Origin: Cryomorpha sp963741985
Lineage (GTDB): Bacteria > Bacteroidota > Bacteroidia > Flavobacteriales_D > Cryomorphaceae
Direction of reading: 5' to 3'
NCBI GenBank assembly: GCA_963741985.1
Contig: CAVUKD010000002.1
Location: forward strand, 2,046,001 to 2,110,000
DNA length: 64,000 bases
Position 1 is the stretch's first letter, and every line of letters begins with the position of its first letter. Under the pieces are notes generated by a model. That model ran no database searches and was not told where the DNA came from. It worked only from the letters and a program-made list of their open reading frames with translations. Shown one piece after another: positions 17,739 to 27,540 of this stretch. A program made the translations under genes and the position numbers.

Positions 17739-18263
17739 ATGACGAAAGAACAAAAGAATCAGTTTGTCGATGATTTAGCCGGAACCTTATCATCAGCAGC
17801 TGTTATCTATCTCGCTGATACATCAGAGCTCGATTCGGAGACTACTTCCAATCTGCGCAGAATGTGCTTTAAGCAAAACGTTCAGATGAGTGTCGTTAAA
17901 AACACACTGCTGAAAAAAGCATTCGAACGCATTGAAGGAAAAGACTTCACTGAGCTTTACGATGTGCTTGCAGGACCTACTTCCCTGATGATATCAGATA
18001 CAGGAAATGTGCCCGCAAAGCTGATCAAAGAGTTTAGAAAGAAAAATGAAAGGCCGATTTTAAAAGCGGCATACGTTGAAGAAATGTGTTATATAGGCGA
18101 TGACAAATTGCAAAGCCTCACAGAAATTAAATCACGTGAAGAACTTATCGGTGATATTATCATGCTGCTACAGTCTCCAATCAAAAATGTGGTTGGTGCA
18201 TTGCAGTCAAGCGGAAATACAATCGCTGGTCTCGTGAAAACACTTTCAGAACGCGAAAATTAA
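17739..18263 (+). CDS. rplJ: 50S ribosomal protein uL10
   Basis: A 174-aa stalk protein that anchors L7/L12 dimers to 23S rRNA: MTKEQKNQFVDDLAGTL, NTLLKKAFERIEG, LAGPTSLMISD. An in-frame ATG at 17694 would overlap rplA and add 15 non-conserved residues, so the ATG at 17739 is chosen; it lies 19 bases after the rplA stop. Confidence 0.96.
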   Translation: MTKEQKNQFVDDLAGTLSSAAVIYLADTSELDSETTSNLRRMCFKQNVQMSVVKNTLLKKAFERIEGKDFTELYDVLAGPTSLMISDTGNVPAKLIKEFRKKNERPILKAAYVEEMCYIGDDKLQSLTEIKSREELIGDIIMLLQSPIKNVVGALQSSGNTIAGLVKTLSEREN

Positions 18264-18307
18264 ATTACAATTAACAAATTAAGAACAAGAACTAAAATCA
18301 AATAAAA

Positions 18308-18688
18308 ATGGCAGACGTTAAAGCTTTAGGCGATCAACTGGTAGGCCTTACCGTAAAAGAAGTGAATGAATTGGCAACATACCTCAAAGAAGAGCATGGT
18401 ATCGAACCAGCAGCAGCAGCCGCAGTTATGGCAGCTCCTGGTGGAGGCGGTGCAGCTGAGGGTGAAGCTGAAGCTCAAACTTCATTCGACGTAATCCTAA
18501 AAGCAGCCGGTGGCTCAAAACTCGGAGTTGTAAAACTCGTTAAAGAACTCACCGGTCTCGGCTTGAAAGAAGCTAAAGGTGTGGTAGATAGTGCTCCTGC
18601 TCCTATTAAGGAAGGTGTTTCTAAAGAAGAAGCAGAATCACTTAAATCACAACTCGAAGAAGCCGGTGCTGAAGTTGAAATTAAGTAA
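18308..18688 (+). CDS. rplL: 50S ribosomal protein bL12 (L7/L12)
   Basis: A 126-aa stalk protein. The N-terminal dimerisation part (KALGDQLVGLTVKEVNELAT), an Ala/Gly-rich hinge (AAAAAVMAAPGGGGAAEGEA) and the C-terminal factor-binding domain (GLGLKEAKGVVDSAPAPIKE) are all present. A stable hairpin lies between its stop and rpoB. Confidence 0.98.
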   Translation: MADVKALGDQLVGLTVKEVNELATYLKEEHGIEPAAAAAVMAAPGGGGAAEGEAEAQTSFDVILKAAGGSKLGVVKLVKELTGLGLKEAKGVVDSAPAPIKEGVSKEEAESLKSQLEEAGAEVEIK

Positions 18689-18720
18689 GGAATTTTTCCT
18701 ATACTACTAATTACTAAGGT

Positions 18721-18753
18721 TTAGATCACTGCTCAAAGCGAGTAGTGGTCTAA
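18721..18753 (+). promoter_or_regulatory. rplL-rpoB intergenic hairpin (attenuator or RNase site)
   Basis: TTAGATCACTGCTC (18721-18734) pairs with GAGTAGTGGTCTAA (18740-18753) over 14 bp including two G-T pairs, with loop AAAGC, followed by GCCCTTTT. E. coli has a partial terminator and an RNase III site in the same intergenic position; an analogous role is inferred. Confidence 0.65.
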
Positions 18754-18813
18754 GCCCTTTTGCGTTTAACTTCGCAACCCGCGTTCTTCATTTAAACTCC
18801 AAATTCTCCAGTC

Positions 18814-21800
18814 TTGGCTACACTTACGAATAAAACAAATGAGCGCATCAATTTCGCTTCAAGTCAGCATCTAATCGATTATCCTGACTTCCTCGAAGTA
18901 CAATTGAAGTCGTTTCGGGAATTTTTTCAACTCGAAACCAACCCTGAAGACCGTGAACATGAAGGTCTTTACAAAGTATTTACGGAAAATTTTCCAATTA
19001 CCGATACGCGAAATCAATTCGTGCTCGAGTTTTTGGATTATTTCATCGACCCACCTCGTTACAGCATTCAAGAATGCGTGGAGCGTGGGCTTACGCATGC
19101 CGTTCCGCTCAAGGCAAAATTGAAACTCTATTGTACCGATCCCGAACACGAGGATTTTGAAACCATCGTGCAAGATGTGTATCTCGGTACTATACCTTAT
19201 ATGACTCCGCAAGGCTCCTTTGTGATCAACGGTGCTGAACGGGTTATTGTATCACAATTGCACCGCTCTCCCGGAGTTTTCTTCGGCCAGAGTCGACACG
19301 CAAATGGTACCAAACTCTATTCCGCACGGGTTATTCCTTTCAAAGGTTCCTGGATCGAGTTTGCAACGGATATCAACGCGGTAATGTATGCGTATATCGA
19401 CCGGAAGAAAAAACTTCCTGTTACCACTTTGCTCCGTGCAATCGGTTTTGAAAGTGATAAAGATATTCTCGAAATATTTGACCTCGCCGATGAAGTAAAG
19501 GTTACGAAAACGGGCGCCAAAAAGCTCCTCGGCCGTAAACTTGCTGCGCGTGTACTTAAGTCATGGATTGAAGATTTCGTAGATGAAGATACGGGCGAGG
19601 TAGTTTCCATCGAACGTAATGAAGTAATCATTGACCGTGAAACGATCATTGAAGAAGAGCAAGTAGAACAAATTCTTGAGTCGGGTGCCAAGACGGTTAT
19701 CCTGCACAAAGAAAATGCCAACAGTGCTGACTTCTCAATTATATACAATACCCTCCAAAAAGATACCTCCAACTCTGAAAAAGAAGCAGTAGAGCATATC
19801 TACCGTCAGCTTCGTAATGCTGAGCCACCAGATTTAGACACGGCTCGCGGCGTTATCGACAAGCTATTCTTTTCAGAAACAAGATACGACCTTGGAGAAG
19901 TAGGCCGTTTCCGAATCAATAAAAAACTCGGACTCGATACCAGCTACGAAGAGCGCACACTTACGCGTGAAGATATTATCAAAATTATCAAGTATTTGAT
20001 CGATTTGATCAACTCGAATACCGATGTGGATGATATCGACCACTTGAGCAACAGACGGGTACGTACCGTAGGTGAGCAACTTCACAATCAATTTGGTGTT
20101 GGTTTGGCCCGTATGGCTCGAACGATTCGTGAGCGAATGAACGTTCGTGACAACGAGGTGTTTACACCTACCGATTTGATCAATGCGAAAACGCTTTCAT
20201 CGGTTATCAACTCATTCTTTGGTACCAACCAGTTGTCACAGTTTATGGATCAGACTAACCCGCTTGCGGAGGTTACCCACAAACGTAGAATGTCAGCTCT
20301 TGGACCGGGAGGTCTGTCGCGTGAGCGCGCCGGATTTGAGGTTCGTGATGTACACTACACGCACTACGGTCGTTTGTGTACTATCGAGACTCCTGAGGGA
20401 CCAAATATTGGATTGATCTCGTCACTTTGTGTATTTGCGAAAATCAACAGACTCGGATTTATCGAAACTCCTTACCGTACGGTAAAAGATGGTCAGGTGA
20501 ACCTCAAAGATGAGCCGATTTTCTTGAGCGCTGAAGAAGAAGATCAGAAAATGATCGCCCAAGCCAATGCGAAAGTAGATACCAAAGGATTATTTAGCAA
20601 TGATAAAGTAAAAGCACGTAAAGAAGGAGATTTCCCGGTGGTAGAACCTACTGAGATTGACCTTATCGACGTTGCACCTAATCAGATTGCTTCGATTGCT
20701 GCGTCGCTGATTCCATTTTTGGAACACGATGATGCCAACCGTGCTTTGATGGGATCAAACATGATGCGCCAGGCAGTTCCATTGCTTCGACCGGAAGCAC
20801 CGATTGTCGGTACCGGTCTTGAACCATTGGTAGCCCGTGATTCACGTGTTTTGATCACTGCTGAAGGCGATGGAGTTGTGGAATATGTTGATGCGAAGAA
20901 AATCATCATTAACTACAAGCGCAATGAAGAAGAGCAATTGGTAAGTTTTGAGGGGGATTCTAAAGAATATGCCCTCGTTAAATTTCAAAAGACCAACCAG
21001 GGAACAAGTATGAACCTTCGTCCTATCGTGGCCAAAGGTGATAAGGTGACCAAAGGGCAGGTCCTCAGCGAAGGATATGCTACTGAAAATGGTGAGCTCG
21101 CTATCGGGCGAAATCTTAAAGTAGCCTTCATGCCTTGGAAAGGATACAACTTTGAGGATGCGATTGTAATCTCTGAAGATGTGGTTAGTGAAGATATTTT
21201 CACCTCACTCCATATCGATGAGTACATTCTCGAAGTACGTGATACCAAGCGTGGTCAGGAAGAGTTGACTCCCGATATTCCAAACGTAAGTGAGGAAGCC
21301 ACCAAAGATCTCGACGAAAACGGTATGATTCGTATCGGAGCCGAGATTAAAGAAGGCGATATCCTTATCGGAAAAATTACACCAAAAGGAGAAACCGATC
21401 CATCACCTGAAGAAAAATTGCTTCGCGCAATATTCGGAGACAAAGCCGGCGATGTAAAAGACGCATCCCTAAAAGCTTCTCCCTCACTTCGCGGGGTGGT
21501 TATCGATAAAAAACTTTTTGCGAAAGCGGTTAAAACATCCAAATCGAAAACAGAGGAAAAAGCCAAAGTTGAGGTATTGGATAAAGATTTTGACAGAGAC
21601 AAGGCTGAGTTAAAAGGTCAACTTATTGATAAACTCGCCAAACTTGTAACCGGGAAAACTTCACAGGGAGTTTTCAATAATTTCAAGGAAGAGCAGATCA
21701 AGAAAGGTGTAAAATTCACACAAAAAGCCCTTGCCGCCATTGAGTACAGTATCGTAAATCCAAGTCGTTGGACCACGGATACACATATCAATGATTTGAT

Positions 21801-22629
21801 TAAAAAGTTGATTCACAACTACAATATCAAGTACAATGATATCGCCGGATTGCACAAACGTCAGAAATTCCAGATTACCATTGGAGATGAACTTCCAAGC
21901 GGTATTTTGAAACTGGCGAAAGTGTACATTGCCAAAAAACGAAAACTGAAAGTTGGAGATAAAATGGCAGGTCGTCACGGAAATAAAGGGATTGTGGCAC
22001 GTATCGTCCGTAAGGAAGATATGCCGTATCTCGACGACGGTACTCCTGTAGATATTGTTCTTAATCCACTTGGGGTACCATCGCGTATGAACCTTGGGCA
22101 GATTTATGAAACCGTTCTTGGTTGGGCCGGTCAAAGACTTGGGTTGAAATTTGCGACTCCGATTTTTGACGGTGCTTCAAGCGAAGATATTGATGGCTAT
22201 GCTGAGAAGGCGGGTATTCCAAAATACGGAGTTACTCAACTTCGTGACGGTGGTACCGGTGAGCTTTTTGACCAACACGCAACCGTTGGGGTGATCTATA
22301 TGCTCAAACTCGCTCACATGGTTGACGATAAAATGCACGCACGATCTATTGGACCTTACTCATTGATTACCCAGCAGCCACTCGGTGGTAAAGCACAATT
22401 CGGTGGTCAGCGATTTGGAGAGATGGAGGTGTGGGCACTCGAAGCATTTGGTGCAGCAAATATCCTGCGCGAGGTGCTTACCGTGAAGTCGGATGATGTG
22501 CTAGGCCGGGCCAAAGCATACGAAGCCATTGTAAAGGGAGAAAACATGCCTGAACCGGGAATTCCCGAGTCATTCAATGTGCTTCTTCACGAACTTGGTG
22601 GACTTGGACTCAACGTTACACTCGATTAA
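18814..22629 (+). CDS. rpoB: RNA polymerase subunit beta
   Basis: A 1271-aa catalytic subunit. The N-terminus (RINFASSQHLIDYPDFLEVQ) is that of Bacteroidota RpoB. Conserved blocks include the rifampicin-binding region (FFGTNQLSQFMDQTNPLAEV, HKRRMSALGPGGLSRERAGF), YNFEDAIVIS, GDKMAGRHGNKG and the C-terminal clamp PYSLITQQPLGGKAQFGGQR. The start is TTG at 18814, chosen because no ATG or GTG gives a conserved start. The frame is intact to the stop, and rpoC begins 45 bases later. Confidence 0.98.
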   Translation: MATLTNKTNERINFASSQHLIDYPDFLEVQLKSFREFFQLETNPEDREHEGLYKVFTENFPITDTRNQFVLEFLDYFIDPPRYSIQECVERGLTHAVPLKAKLKLYCTDPEHEDFETIVQDVYLGTIPYMTPQGSFVINGAERVIVSQLHRSPGVFFGQSRHANGTKLYSARVIPFKGSWIEFATDINAVMYAYIDRKKKLPVTTLLRAIGFESDKDILEIFDLADEVKVTKTGAKKLLGRKLAARVLKSWIEDFVDEDTGEVVSIERNEVIIDRETIIEEEQVEQILESGAKTVILHKENANSADFSIIYNTLQKDTSNSEKEAVEHIYRQLRNAEPPDLDTARGVIDKLFFSETRYDLGEVGRFRINKKLGLDTSYEERTLTREDIIKIIKYLIDLINSNTDVDDIDHLSNRRVRTVGEQLHNQFGVGLARMARTIRERMNVRDNEVFTPTDLINAKTLSSVINSFFGTNQLSQFMDQTNPLAEVTHKRRMSALGPGGLSRERAGFEVRDVHYTHYGRLCTIETPEGPNIGLISSLCVFAKINRLGFIETPYRTVKDGQVNLKDEPIFLSAEEEDQKMIAQANAKVDTKGLFSNDKVKARKEGDFPVVEPTEIDLIDVAPNQIASIAASLIPFLEHDDANRALMGSNMMRQAVPLLRPEAPIVGTGLEPLVARDSRVLITAEGDGVVEYVDAKKIIINYKRNEEEQLVSFEGDSKEYALVKFQKTNQGTSMNLRPIVAKGDKVTKGQVLSEGYATENGELAIGRNLKVAFMPWKGYNFEDAIVISEDVVSEDIFTSLHIDEYILEVRDTKRGQEELTPDIPNVSEEATKDLDENGMIRIGAEIKEGDILIGKITPKGETDPSPEEKLLRAIFGDKAGDVKDASLKASPSLRGVVIDKKLFAKAVKTSKSKTEEKAKVEVLDKDFDRDKAELKGQLIDKLAKLVTGKTSQGVFNNFKEEQIKKGVKFTQKALAAIEYSIVNPSRWTTDTHINDLIKKLIHNYNIKYNDIAGLHKRQKFQITIGDELPSGILKLAKVYIAKKRKLKVGDKMAGRHGNKGIVARIVRKEDMPYLDDGTPVDIVLNPLGVPSRMNLGQIYETVLGWAGQRLGLKFATPIFDGASSEDIDGYAEKAGIPKYGVTQLRDGGTGELFDQHATVGVIYMLKLAHMVDDKMHARSIGPYSLITQQPLGGKAQFGGQRFGEMEVWALEAFGAANILREVLTVKSDDVLGRAKAYEAIVKGENMPEPGIPESFNVLLHELGGLGLNVTLD

Positions 22630-22674
22630 GTCGAGTGCTTTTTATACCATTTTTACAATTTAAAGGACAACAGA

Positions 22675-25332
22675 ATGGCCTTCAAAAAGGATAGTAAATT
22701 AACTTCAAATTTCAGTAGTATCACGATCAGCCTCTCCTCTCCGGAAGAGATCTTGAATAAGAGTTTCGGCGAAGTGTTAAAACCTGAAACCATAAATTAT
22801 CGAACCTATAAGCCAGAGCGCGATGGGCTTTTCTGCGAGCGCATATTCGGACCTGTAAAGGATTTTGAATGTCACTGTGGAAAATATAAGCGTATCCGCT
22901 ACAAGGGAATCGTTTGTGACAGATGTGGTGTTGAAGTAACAGAGAAAAAAGTTCGCCGCGAACGTATGGGCCATATTTCATTGGTGGTTCCGGTTGCGCA
23001 TATCTGGTATTTCAAATCGCTTCCAAACAAAATTGGTTACCTGCTTGGTTTGCCTACCAAAAAGCTCGACCAGATCATTTATTACGAACGATATGTCGTA
23101 ATAAACCCTGGGCCGGCTGTAAATATTGAAGGTGAACCATTAGAGCGTATGGATTTCCTCACGGAAGAGGAATATATCGACATTCTCGAAACACTTCCAA
23201 AAGAAAATCAATACCTCGATGATGCAGATCCTGAGAAGTTCGTAGCAAAAATGGGTGCCGAATCACTTTATGAATTGCTCAAAAGCACGAAGCTCGATGA
23301 ACTTTCGTATGATCTTCGCCATAAGGCAGATACAGAAACTTCACAGCAACGTAAAAATGAAGCCCTCAAAAGACTTCAGGTTGTAGAAGCTTTCCGTGAG
23401 GCAAATACCCGTATCGAAAACAAACCCGAGTGGATGATTATCAAAGTCGTTCCGGTTATTCCACCAGAATTGCGCCCGCTTGTGCCGCTCGATGGGGGTC
23501 GGTTTGCAACTTCTGACCTTAATGACCTTTATCGTCGTGTGATTATCCGAAACAATCGATTGAAGCGGTTGATCGAAATCAAAGCTCCCGAAGTAATTCT
23601 CAGAAATGAGAAACGTATGCTTCAGGAATCGGTTGATTCACTTTTTGACAACTCGCGTAAATCGAGTGCCGTTAAGACCGAGTCAAACCGTCCGTTGAAA
23701 TCGCTTTCAGACAGTTTGAAAGGAAAACAAGGACGTTTCCGTCAAAACCTTCTCGGTAAACGTGTCGATTATTCTGCACGTTCGGTAATCGTGGTAGGGC
23801 CAAGCTTGAAATTGCACGAATGTGGTCTTCCAAAAGATATGGCCGCCGAGCTTTACAAACCGTTTATCATTCGCAAGATGATTGAACGTGGAATCGTAAA
23901 GACGGTAAAATCAGCTAAGAAAATTGTTGATCGCAAAGAACCCGTGGTTTGGGATATATTGGAAAACGTTCTTAGAGGACACCCGGTACTTCTCAACCGT
24001 GCACCAACGCTTCACCGACTCGGTATTCAGGCCTTTCAGCCAAAATTGATCGAGGGTAAAGCGATTCAGTTGCACCCATTGGTTTGTACAGCCTTCAATG
24101 CCGACTTTGATGGGGATCAGATGGCCGTGCACCTTCCACTTGGAAATGCAGCCGTACTTGAAGCACAAATGCTGATGCTCGCTTCGCATAATATTCTCAA
24201 TCCTGCCAATGGTGCGCCGATTGCGGTACCTTCTCAGGATATGGTTCTCGGATTGTACTATATCACGAAAGGACGTAGGTCTACACCGGAGCATATTGTA
24301 ACAGGAGAAGACAAGAGCTTTTATAGTGCTGAGGAGGTTGAAATTGCCTACAATGAAGGAAAACTTGATCTTCATGCCCATATAAAATACCGGTTCACGG
24401 ATATTGAAAAGAATAGATCGATTATCGAAACTACTACCGGACGTGTATTGTTCAACAACAATGTGCCGCTCGAAATGGGCTACATCAATCAGGTGTTGAC
24501 CAAAAAAGCACTCCGTGACATAATCGGTGAAGTAATTAAGAAAGTGGGTATGGCCCGCGCCGCCCAGTTCCTTGATGATATCAAAGAGCTTGGATATTTC
24601 ATGGCATTTAAAGGCGGTCTTTCGTTCAACCTGAATGACGTAATCATTCCAAAGGAGAAAGAAATACTGGTAAATAAAGCCCAGGAAGAGGTGAAGAGCG
24701 TAATGGAAAATTACGGAATGGGACTCATTACCAACAATGAACGATACAACCAGATTATTGACATCTGGACACATACAAACTCCAAACTGACCAATATTCT
24801 GATGGATCAGTTGAAAAACGACGATCAGGGATTCAACTCCATTTATATGATGTTTGACTCCGGAGCACGTGGATCGAAAGAGCAGATTCGTCAGCTTTCA
24901 GGTATGCGGGGATTGATGGCTAAGCCACAAAAATCCGGTGCAACTGGCGGTCAGGACATTATTGAAAACCCGATCCTTGCAAACTTTAAGGAAGGTTTGT
25001 CCATTCTTGAGTACTTTATCTCGACCCACGGTGCACGTAAAGGTTTGGCAGATACGGCACTTAAAACAGCCGATGCAGGTTACCTCACAAGACGTCTTGT
25101 TGATGTAGCTCAGGATGTGGTTATTCGTGGCGAGGATTGTGGTACTTTGCGTGGATTGATGGCTACTACACTCAAGAAAAATGAAGAAGTAGTTGAAGGT
25201 CTTTGGGAAAGAATTTTGGGCCGTACTTCGGTTCATGATATCTTCCATCCCGAAACGGACGAATTGATTATCGCTTCAGGCGAGCAAATTACAGAAGATT
25301 ATGCCGATGCGATCCTAGGCAGCAGGTATTGA
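22675..25332 (+). CDS. rpoC: RNA polymerase subunit beta', N-terminal part (frame broken at 25318)
   Basis: The first 885 codons of rpoC; the whole gene spans 22675-26989. Visible: the zinc-binding CHCGKYKRIRYKG...CDRCGVEV near residue 65, the lid and rudder regions, and the absolutely conserved NADFDGDQM at residues 475-483, which binds the catalytic Mg2+. At 25318-25319 a GG where one G is expected shifts the frame. Deleting one G gives ILAAGIDEVEIRSVL and continues the family sequence perfectly. A free-living cell needs intact rpoC, so a sequence error is the likeliest explanation. Confidence 0.95.
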   Translation: MAFKKDSKLTSNFSSITISLSSPEEILNKSFGEVLKPETINYRTYKPERDGLFCERIFGPVKDFECHCGKYKRIRYKGIVCDRCGVEVTEKKVRRERMGHISLVVPVAHIWYFKSLPNKIGYLLGLPTKKLDQIIYYERYVVINPGPAVNIEGEPLERMDFLTEEEYIDILETLPKENQYLDDADPEKFVAKMGAESLYELLKSTKLDELSYDLRHKADTETSQQRKNEALKRLQVVEAFREANTRIENKPEWMIIKVVPVIPPELRPLVPLDGGRFATSDLNDLYRRVIIRNNRLKRLIEIKAPEVILRNEKRMLQESVDSLFDNSRKSSAVKTESNRPLKSLSDSLKGKQGRFRQNLLGKRVDYSARSVIVVGPSLKLHECGLPKDMAAELYKPFIIRKMIERGIVKTVKSAKKIVDRKEPVVWDILENVLRGHPVLLNRAPTLHRLGIQAFQPKLIEGKAIQLHPLVCTAFNADFDGDQMAVHLPLGNAAVLEAQMLMLASHNILNPANGAPIAVPSQDMVLGLYYITKGRRSTPEHIVTGEDKSFYSAEEVEIAYNEGKLDLHAHIKYRFTDIEKNRSIIETTTGRVLFNNNVPLEMGYINQVLTKKALRDIIGEVIKKVGMARAAQFLDDIKELGYFMAFKGGLSFNLNDVIIPKEKEILVNKAQEEVKSVMENYGMGLITNNERYNQIIDIWTHTNSKLTNILMDQLKNDDQGFNSIYMMFDSGARGSKEQIRQLSGMRGLMAKPQKSGATGGQDIIENPILANFKEGLSILEYFISTHGARKGLADTALKTADAGYLTRRLVDVAQDVVIRGEDCGTLRGLMATTLKKNEEVVEGLWERILGRTSVHDIFHPETDELIIASGEQITEDYADAILGSRY

Positions 25333-26989
25333 TGAAGTAGAAATTCGCTCAGTACTTACCTGCGAAGAAAAATCAGGTACATGTGCTAAATGTTACGGGC
25401 GCAACCTGGCCACTGGCCGAATGGTCGAAAAAGGTGAAGCAGTTGGTGTTATCGCAGCTCAGTCTATTGGTGAGCCGGGTACACAGCTTACACTTCGTAC
25501 ATTCCACGTTGGGGGTACCGCTTCGAACATTGCCGATGAGTCGGAGATCAGAGCCAAAGCGGATGGTCAACTTGAGATTGAAGAGTTGCGTACAGTAGAG
25601 CAGGAAGCCAAAGACGGTTCATCGAAAGTGATCGTTGTAGGTCGTTCAGGTGAAATGCGCCTTACAGAAAGCAAAACAGGTGCGGTGATCGCTACAAACA
25701 ATATTCCTTATGGAGCTGAACTTTTCGTAAAAGAAAAGCAGAAAGTGAAAAAAGGAGATCTAATTTGTAAATGGGATCCATACAACGCCGTAATTATTAC
25801 GGAAGGAACAGGAGTTGTTCAATTCGAAAACTTCGAGGATGGTATTACCTATCGCGAAGAAGTGGATGAACAAACCGGTTACCGTGAAAAAGTAATTACT
25901 GAGCGTCGTGACAAGAAAAAGAACCCGACCATCAATATTGTCGATAAGAAGACCAAGGAAGTGGTTCGTTCATACAATCTTCCAGTCGGTGCTCACGTGA
26001 GCGTCGATGAAGGGTTGGCTGTTACAGCTGGTTTCATTCTTGGTAAAATTCCACGTGTTGCCGGTAAGTCCGGAGATATCACAGGAGGTTTGCCACGGGT
26101 TACCGAGCTTTTCGAAGCGCGTAATCCTTCCAATCCATCTGTAGTTAGCGAGATCGACGGAATTGTATCTTACGGAAAAATCAAACGCGGTAACCGCGAG
26201 ATAATCGTTGAGAGCAAAACCGGAGAAACCAAGAAATACCTTGTTTCCCTTTCAAAACATATCCTTGTACAAGAAAATGACTTCGTTCGAGCCGGTGCGC
26301 CGCTATCGGACGGAGCGATCACTCCAAGTGATATTCTTGCCATCGAGGGACCTACGAAAGTTCAGGAATATCTGGTAAACGAAGTACAGGAAGTATATCG
26401 TTTGCAAGGGGTAAAAATCAACGACAAACACTTTGAGATTATCGTACGTCAGATGATGCGCAAAGTGGAAATCGAAGATCAGGGTGATAGCCGTTTTCTC
26501 GAAAAGCAAAGTATCGAGAAGATTGACTTTATGCAAGAAAACGATGACCTCTATGGTATGAAAGTAGTTGTAGAAGCAGGTGAATCGCCCAATGTGAAAC
26601 CGGGAATGATTATTTCGGCCCGTAGACTTCGCGACGAAAATTCGCAATTGCGTAGGAAAGACCAAAAATTGGTTGAAGCGCGCGATGCAGTTCCGGCTAC
26701 TTCACGTCCGCTCTTGCAGGGTATAACTCGTGCGTCTCTACAAACCAAATCGTTTATATCGGCGGCTTCCTTCCAGGAAACTACCAAAGTATTGAACGAG
26801 GCGGCTGTAAATGGAAAACGCGATGAATTGCTCGGTTTGAAAGAAAATGTAATTGTCGGTCACCTTATTCCGGCAGGTACAGGATTGCGCTCTTATCAGC
26901 AAACAGTTGTAGGCTCGAAAGAAGAATACGAAAAGTTGACTTCCGGTAAAAAAGCGCAACCCGAGGAAGAACTCGAATTGAAAGATTAA
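25322..26989 (+). CDS. rpoC: RNA polymerase subunit beta', C-terminal part (after the frameshift)
   Basis: The downstream frame resumes at about 25322 with AGIDEVEIRSVLTCEEKSGT, the second zinc-binding cysteine cluster (CEEKSGTCAKCYGRNL), then the trigger-loop/bridge region EAVGVIAAQSIGEPGTQLTL and the C-terminal IPAGTGLRSYQQTVV. Joined to the upstream part it gives a full-length beta' of roughly 1,440 residues. The next internal ATG (25421) follows the zinc cluster, so no sensible independent start exists. A strong terminator follows. Confidence 0.93.
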   Translation, partial: AGIDEVEIRSVLTCEEKSGTCAKCYGRNLATGRMVEKGEAVGVIAAQSIGEPGTQLTLRTFHVGGTASNIADESEIRAKADGQLEIEELRTVEQEAKDGSSKVIVVGRSGEMRLTESKTGAVIATNNIPYGAELFVKEKQKVKKGDLICKWDPYNAVIITEGTGVVQFENFEDGITYREEVDEQTGYREKVITERRDKKKNPTINIVDKKTKEVVRSYNLPVGAHVSVDEGLAVTAGFILGKIPRVAGKSGDITGGLPRVTELFEARNPSNPSVVSEIDGIVSYGKIKRGNREIIVESKTGETKKYLVSLSKHILVQENDFVRAGAPLSDGAITPSDILAIEGPTKVQEYLVNEVQEVYRLQGVKINDKHFEIIVRQMMRKVEIEDQGDSRFLEKQSIEKIDFMQENDDLYGMKVVVEAGESPNVKPGMIISARRLRDENSQLRRKDQKLVEARDAVPATSRPLLQGITRASLQTKSFISAASFQETTKVLNEAAVNGKRDELLGLKENVIVGHLIPAGTGLRSYQQTVVGSKEEYEKLTSGKKAQPEEELELKD

Positions 26990-27002
26990 TTTTTTAATAA
27001 CC

Positions 27003-27031
27003 AAAAGGCCTCCTACGGGAGGCCTTTTTTT
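27003..27031 (+). terminator. Terminator of the rpoBC unit
   Basis: AAAAGGCCTCC (27003-27013) pairs perfectly with GGAGGCCTTTT (27018-27028) across TACG and continues as a T tract. It ends the long ribosomal protein/RNA polymerase unit 14 bases after rpoC. Confidence 0.92.
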
Positions 27032-27043
27032 ATACAACCTAAA

Positions 27044-27370
27044 ATGGCAGATCAAAATAACGAGAAGGCACCCAATCAATTAAATATTGAATTGACGGAA
27101 GATATTGCAGATGGTATTTATTCCAATCTGGCAGTTATCACACATTCCAATGCCGAATTTGTAATCGACTTTGTACGCGTAATGCCGGGTATTCCCAAAG
27201 CGAAAGTAAAGTCGCGTATCCTACTCACACCACAGCACGCTAAGCGATTGCTAAACGCTTTACAAGACAATATCTCCAAATACGAAGCGGTACACGGAAA
27301 AATCTCTGAAGGCAAGACTCAGGATGGCGGTATCCCAATGGGATTTAGCGGCCCGACAGCGCAGGCTTAA
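27044..27370 (+). CDS. DUF3467 family protein
   Basis: A 108-aa protein of the DUF3467 family: LNIELTEDIADGIYSNLAVI, NAEFVIDFVRVMPGIPKAKV and LTPQHAKRLLNALQDNI. It has no signal peptide or membrane helix and its function is unknown. In many Bacteroidota it lies directly after rpoC, as here. It is bracketed by two terminators, so expression is read-through from rpoBC or from an unrecognised promoter. Confidence 0.9.
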   Translation: MADQNNEKAPNQLNIELTEDIADGIYSNLAVITHSNAEFVIDFVRVMPGIPKAKVKSRILLTPQHAKRLLNALQDNISKYEAVHGKISEGKTQDGGIPMGFSGPTAQA

Positions 27371-27396
27371 GTTTAAAAACATCTATACAGAACACC

Positions 27397-27425
27397 AAAC
27401 CACGCAGTTTTGCGTGGTTTTTTTT
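27397..27425 (+). terminator. Terminator after the DUF3467 gene
   Basis: AAACCACGCA (27397-27406) pairs with TGCGTGGTTT (27411-27420) across GTTT, followed by more T. Confidence 0.9.
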
Positions 27426-27540
27426 GTTTGGAGTTTACCGTTTTTAAAGCATATCGGACTTCCAAGAAGAATTATTTTGAAATTACGATGGATATGGTTC
27501 TCAAGAAATTAATTTGAAGATTTTTTTATAAGAGTATTAG

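Noticed and set aside
23911..24774. A 287-codon open frame on the minus strand inside rpoC
   Set aside because: It is a shadow frame of rpoC: no family motifs, and the plus-strand frame is the conserved beta' sequence.
25313..25335. Programmed +1 frameshift in rpoC
   Set aside because: No slippery codon, stop-dependent pause site or stimulatory structure was seen, and similar one-base insertions occur in unrelated genes.
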